From positions 1-64,000 of the forward strand of contig JAIBAT010000053.1 of assembly GCA_019695055.1 (NCBI GenBank): DNA of 64,000 nt. The letters are read 5' to 3'. This DNA comes from Candidatus Sumerlaeaceae bacterium (lineage in GTDB: Bacteria > Sumerlaeota > Sumerlaeia > Sumerlaeales > Sumerlaeaceae). Below, one piece after another: positions 60,825 through 64,000 of the stretch. The translations under genes and the position numbers were made by a program. Every line of letters begins with the position of its first letter. Position 1 is the first letter of the stretch. The notes beneath the pieces were generated by a model. It was given only the letters and a program-made list of their open reading frames with translations. It ran no database searches and was not told the DNA's origin.

Positions 60825-61898
60825 TTACAAGTACTTTTCGACCTTTGCGCTCTTCAACGCCTTGGCCATCCATTGATCAAATGCCCGGCGCGCTTCTTCT
60901 TGTCGGTAGGCTTCCTGCGCATTGTCCGGGCGGCGGTCGGTTACTTTGATGATATGAAACCCGATGGGAGTCTTGATGACACGGGTGAAATTCCCCGGTT
61001 GCAGGGCAAATGCTGCTGCGTCGAAATTGGCATACATCTTCCCACGCGTAAAGTAGCCGAGGTCGCCCCCTCTAGCGGCCGTCAGGTAGTCCTGCGAGTA
61101 CTTGCGGGCTGCTTCCGCGAAATCCAACCCTGATTCCAGTTCTGCATGGACTGCTTCCGACTTGTTTCGAATTGTCTCGAGCAACTGCGTGGAAACTCCG
61201 TCCTTTGCCACCAGCAGGATATGGCTTGCCCGGATTTCCTCGGATCGCGTTGTTACCACGGGATTGTTTTGTACAAACTTCATGAGGGTGTCCGTGGTTG
61301 CCGGCTGGACTCCGGTGCCAATGTGCTCCCTGACCAGGCGCAACAACTCCCGAGACCGGATGGTATAACGAAGGTCATCTTGGGACTGGCCGTTGTGTAT
61401 GGCATCGTCCTCCAGCTTTCGGCCGGGGGGTAGCTGCGCATTTTCCTTTCGAATGAGCGCGTCAACCATCGCATTGCTGACAACAATCTGATGCTGGTCA
61501 GCATACTCCTCGATGAGGGAACGTTGGATCAGCGAATCGAGGACAGGTTGGGAAAGAGCACCCTCCCAACCGGCCTTCTGCGCCGCCCCACTGGCATTCT
61601 GCCGGGCACCCGCAACCCGGACCTCTGCAACAAGGCGCTCTGCAGTAATCTCACGACCGTTGACTCGGGCCACAATTTTTTTGCCGCCTGCCCCGGTGGG
61701 GCATTTTGATAAATTCAATCCCGGCACCTGCGAAAAATCGAAATTAGGCATTCCCTTTAGCGTCGGAGCCCTCTTCTGAGAAACCGTGGGGCTTGAATTC
61801 CTCTCACCCGTCGAGAACGGCCAAATCGCCGGCACATCGCGGGGCACGGCCACAAGCGCCAGCACCGTCGCCAACAATCTATTCAGCCCCGTAACCAC
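60825..61898 (-). CDS. Periplasmic parvulin-type peptidyl-prolyl isomerase (SurA/PpiC-like)
   Basis: 357 residues from GTG 61898, which opens a signal-peptide-like VVTGLNRLLATVLALV. A GTG at 61994 is also in frame but would leave only 35 bases to the divergent exporter gene. The N-terminal SurA-like helical chaperone part (about 55-200; IVARVNGREITAERLVAEV, VLDSLIQRSLIEEYADQH) precedes a parvulin domain (about 220-340): RASHILLVAKDG, FAEAARKYSQDYLTAARGGDLGYFTRG, FHIIKVTDRRP. The isomerase would assist folding of exported proteins at proline bonds. A rotamase hit by name is certain in type; the precise partner set is unknown. Confidence 0.88.
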   Translation of the reverse strand: MVTGLNRLLATVLALVAVPRDVPAIWPFSTGERNSSPTVSQKRAPTLKGMPNFDFSQVPGLNLSKCPTGAGGKKIVARVNGREITAERLVAEVRVAGARQNASGAAQKAGWEGALSQPVLDSLIQRSLIEEYADQHQIVVSNAMVDALIRKENAQLPPGRKLEDDAIHNGQSQDDLRYTIRSRELLRLVREHIGTGVQPATTDTLMKFVQNNPVVTTRSEEIRASHILLVAKDGVSTQLLETIRNKSEAVHAELESGLDFAEAARKYSQDYLTAARGGDLGYFTRGKMYANFDAAAFALQPGNFTRVIKTPIGFHIIKVTDRRPDNAQEAYRQEEARRAFDQWMAKALKSAKVEKYL

Positions 61899-62028
61899 TC
61901 TCGTGTCCCCATTCCTGACGGCCCAAATGGCGGCCGCATAAATCGCAACGCAACCAGTAACTCGGAAATGTTTGAATGATTGAACTGCCCCCACATCAAG
62001 AGCAATCCGCGCGCCAAGACAACGTGAA

Positions 62029-63849
62029 ATGACGCCTGACTCCTATATTGAGGAAGATCGCGTCATCCAGGGCGCCGATTACCGCCTTGCCGCGCGTTTG
62101 CTTGTATACGTCAGGCCCTATTGGAAACTGGTGCTGCTTTCGAGCGTCTTGTCGCTGGTAACTGCGGCTCTCCAACTTGCAGGGCCCTACATTGTCAAGA
62201 TTGCCATAGATGACCACATCATGTTAGGCAATGCCGACAATGTTCCTGAATTGTGCGGACTTTACGCCCTGACTCTCGCGTTGCTGTTTGGCTTTGAGTA
62301 TGCCCAAACCTACATGATTGCCCATGTGGGCCAGAGGGCCATGCACGACCTGCGAAACGGCATCTTTACTCACTTTCAGAAATTGCACATCGGCTACTTT
62401 GACAGAAATCCAGTAGGCCGCTTGATGACACGCATCACAAGCGACGTCGCGGCACTGAACGAGCTTTTTTCTCAGGGTGTAATGACAGTCGCGGGGGATA
62501 TTTTCCTGTTGGCGGCCATCGCGGGACTCATGCTGGCCACGGATTGGAAGCTGGCGTTGCTGGTAATGACCACAGGGCCATTATTGCTTCTGGCTGGCAA
62601 TATTTTCCGGGTAAATATCCGAGTGGCCTACCGCGACGTGCGGGCGCGCCTGTCGCGCATGAACACCTACCTTCAGGAAAACCTCAGCGGGATGCGGACC
62701 GTGCAGGCCTACAATCGGGAGCCTCGCAATTTCGAGGAGTTTTCCGAGCTCAACGCCGCTCATCGCGATGCCAACGGGATGGCCATTTTCTGCATGTCGG
62801 TCTTCTTCCCGGTTGTGGAAATGGTGGCCGCCATCGCGCTGGCTTTGATCGTCTGGTATGGCGGCGTGCAAACCTTGAAGGGAACCCTGACACTCGGAAC
62901 CGTTTACCTGTTTATCCAGTACGCACAACGCTTGTTTCAGCCAATCAAGGACCTTACTGAAAAGTTCAACGTTTTCCAAACTGCCATGGCTTCCTCAGAG
63001 CGGATTTTTCGCCTGTTGGATACACCCGCGGAAATCCTGCCCCCTGCGACACCCGAGCCATTTCATGGCCTGCAGGATGAGGTTACATTTGAGAATGTCT
63101 GGTTCGCCTACAAGGGAGAGGATTGGGTGCTGCGCGACGTCTCCTTCAAGATTCGCAAAGGACAGACAGTGGCCCTGGTAGGCGCCACCGGCAGTGGAAA
63201 GACGACCATTACAAGCCTGCTGGCAAGATTCTATGATGTGAATCGCGGGACCATTCGAATCGACGGTATCGATATCCGCAACCTGTCCCTCAACGATTTG
63301 CGGCGCCCCATGGCCGTTGTCCTACAGGACTCCTTTCTCTTCTCGGGAACAATGGAAGGAAATATCCGGCTTGGGAACCAGGAGATCGACGACGAGCGGA
63401 TTCGCCGGGCCGCAGGCCACGTAAATGCCCTTCCGTTCATTGACAGGTTGAAAGGCGGAATGAAGCACGAAGTCCTCGAGCGCGGAGCTACGCTTTCTGT
63501 CGGGCAGAAACAGCTTCTTTCCTTTGCTCGGGCACTCGCTTTTGATCCGCAAATCATGATTCTGGACGAGGCGACGGCCAACATTGACACAGCGACCGAA
63601 CTGTTGATTCAGGATGCTCTTGAGAAACTGCTTCGGGGCCGGACGTCGCTGGTCATCGCCCACAGGCTTTCAACTATTCAGAATGCTGACTTGATCATCG
63701 TGCTCCATCACGGCCGAATCCGGGAGACTGGCACACACGCCGAATTGTTGCAGCGGGACGGGCTCTACCGAAAACTCTATGAGCTCCAGTTTAAGCACGC
63801 AGCTGCTCCGATTGCACAGGGAAACCGCGAGACCGTTCCAAGCATTTAG
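62029..63849 (+). CDS. ABC exporter, fused permease-ATPase (MsbA-like)
   Basis: 606 residues. Six membrane spans occupy about 20-320, with the coupling-helix region IGYFDRNPVGRLMTRITSDV near 120. The nucleotide-binding domain (about 345-590) has a complete set of motifs: Walker A VGATGSGKTTITSLL near 385, Q-loop VVLQDSFLFSGTMEGNIRLG near 430, signature ATLSVGQKQLLSFARAL near 485 (LSVGQ rather than LSGGQ), Walker B IMILDEATANID near 515, and the switch His in VIAHRLSTIQ near 545. It acts as a homodimer or half of a heterodimer exporting lipids, peptides or drugs. A partner half is not in the window. It is divergent from the isomerase gene. Confidence 0.94.
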   Translation: MTPDSYIEEDRVIQGADYRLAARLLVYVRPYWKLVLLSSVLSLVTAALQLAGPYIVKIAIDDHIMLGNADNVPELCGLYALTLALLFGFEYAQTYMIAHVGQRAMHDLRNGIFTHFQKLHIGYFDRNPVGRLMTRITSDVAALNELFSQGVMTVAGDIFLLAAIAGLMLATDWKLALLVMTTGPLLLLAGNIFRVNIRVAYRDVRARLSRMNTYLQENLSGMRTVQAYNREPRNFEEFSELNAAHRDANGMAIFCMSVFFPVVEMVAAIALALIVWYGGVQTLKGTLTLGTVYLFIQYAQRLFQPIKDLTEKFNVFQTAMASSERIFRLLDTPAEILPPATPEPFHGLQDEVTFENVWFAYKGEDWVLRDVSFKIRKGQTVALVGATGSGKTTITSLLARFYDVNRGTIRIDGIDIRNLSLNDLRRPMAVVLQDSFLFSGTMEGNIRLGNQEIDDERIRRAAGHVNALPFIDRLKGGMKHEVLERGATLSVGQKQLLSFARALAFDPQIMILDEATANIDTATELLIQDALEKLLRGRTSLVIAHRLSTIQNADLIIVLHHGRIRETGTHAELLQRDGLYRKLYELQFKHAAAPIAQGNRETVPSI

Positions 63850-63875
63850 CCTCGAACGGTCGGGACTAAATGCTT
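63840..63875. repeat. Inverted repeat spanning the two convergent stop codons
   Basis: AAGCATTTAG (63840-63849) and CTAAATGCTT (63866-63875) are perfect complements. The left arm contains the exporter's stop codon and the right arm the ClpS-like gene's. ACCGTTC (63832-63838) / GAACGGT (63854-63860) forms an overlapping, mutually exclusive stem. There is no T run. It is probably a shared terminator. Confidence 0.6.
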
Positions 63876-64000
63876 TCGACTGTCACCTGAAGGCCGATTT
63901 CACGCAAGACACCGGCCACACGGTCAGCTTCTGCTTTGTCGGTAATGATTACAACCGCCCGGCCGGAGCTATGAGCTTTCAACATGATCTGGACCGCGTC
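63866..64000 (-). CDS. clpS: ClpS-like adaptor, C-terminal fragment at the window edge
   Basis: The minus strand is open from the right edge to TAG at 63866-63868 (44 residues visible). DAVQIMLKAHSSGRAVVIIT fits the ClpS core motif A-x2-IM-x3-H-x2-GRAV, and the end (ADRVAGVLREIGLQVTVES) fits its last helix and strand. ClpS delivers N-degron proteins to the ClpAP protease. The N-terminal part lies outside the window, so the N-degron-binding residues cannot be checked. ClpA would be expected upstream or elsewhere. Confidence 0.72.
   Translation of the reverse strand, partial: DAVQIMLKAHSSGRAVVIITDKAEADRVAGVLREIGLQVTVESI

Noticed and set aside
1-64000. tRNA, rRNA, CRISPR array, integrase or transposase
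   Set aside because: I looked for T-loop-like GGTTCRA motifs, regularly spaced repeats and mobile-element proteins on both strands and found none that hold up.

Overview
The window is a GC-rich bacterial chromosome segment with about 40 genes. Several features point to a Gram-negative cell: lipoprotein signal sequences (7452-7580, 34392-36038), a parvulin-type periplasmic isomerase, an MsbA-like exporter, a type II secretion/type IV pilus pseudopilin and a PilT/PilU ATPase. Large transmembrane Ser/Thr kinases, golvesin-like domains, DCNxNG calcium-type repeats and many big secreted beta-rich proteins suggest an uncultured lineage of the Planctomycetota / Verrucomicrobiota / Sumerlaeota / Hydrogenedentota kind. 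No rRNA or tRNA gene is visible, so the phylum cannot be fixed from this sequence.

Layout. 1-1729 (minus) is the 5' part of a secreted deacetylase-like gene that runs off the left edge. 2117-4075 is a two-gene unit (Gfo/Idh/MocA oxidoreductase, M42 aminopeptidase), followed by an orphan sigma-54-dependent response regulator (4284-5699). 5700-7580 is an AT-richer island with a secreted TIM-barrel-like protein and a 42-residue lipoprotein. 7729-13992 holds two tandem paralogous receptor-type Ser/Thr kinases, converging with a secreted formylglycine-generating-enzyme homologue. 14959-18348 is housekeeping (mgtE, tmk, rpsB with its own terminator). 18356-29450 is an envelope region: a small membrane protein, an alpha/beta hydrolase, a dual amidase-NlpC/P60 peptidoglycan hydrolase, a GT39-like membrane glycosyltransferase, a 1,410-residue amidase-like protein with a golvesin-like insertion, and a carboxypeptidase-regulatory-like secreted protein. 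29675-36038 holds a GspG pseudopilin, pnp-rpsO and a partial oligopeptide ABC operon. 36227-46701 holds membrane/TPR proteins, a BatA-like VWA protein, an Asp-box protein, recQ, a CorC/HlyC-type protein and a PilT/PilU ATPase. 46711-64000 holds a secreted beta-propeller, an amine-oxidase-like flavoprotein, two unknown genes, a GH39-like glycosidase, metG, an EVE protein, a sugar isomerase-like TIM barrel, a secreted transglutaminase-like protein, a class III aminotransferase, a SurA-like isomerase, an ABC exporter and, at the right edge, the C-terminus of a ClpS-like adaptor.

How the genes connect. The strongest non-housekeeping theme is envelope biology and sensing. The two kinases carry, outside the membrane, a golvesin-like domain followed by a thioredoxin-like domain. 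The same golvesin-like module is inserted in the amidase-like protein 10 kb away. Two further peptidoglycan-active domains and a GT39-like enzyme lie in between. A kinase-based system that senses the envelope or an extracellular polymer is a reasonable hypothesis, but it is inference. All domain calls rest on reading motifs by eye; no database search was possible.
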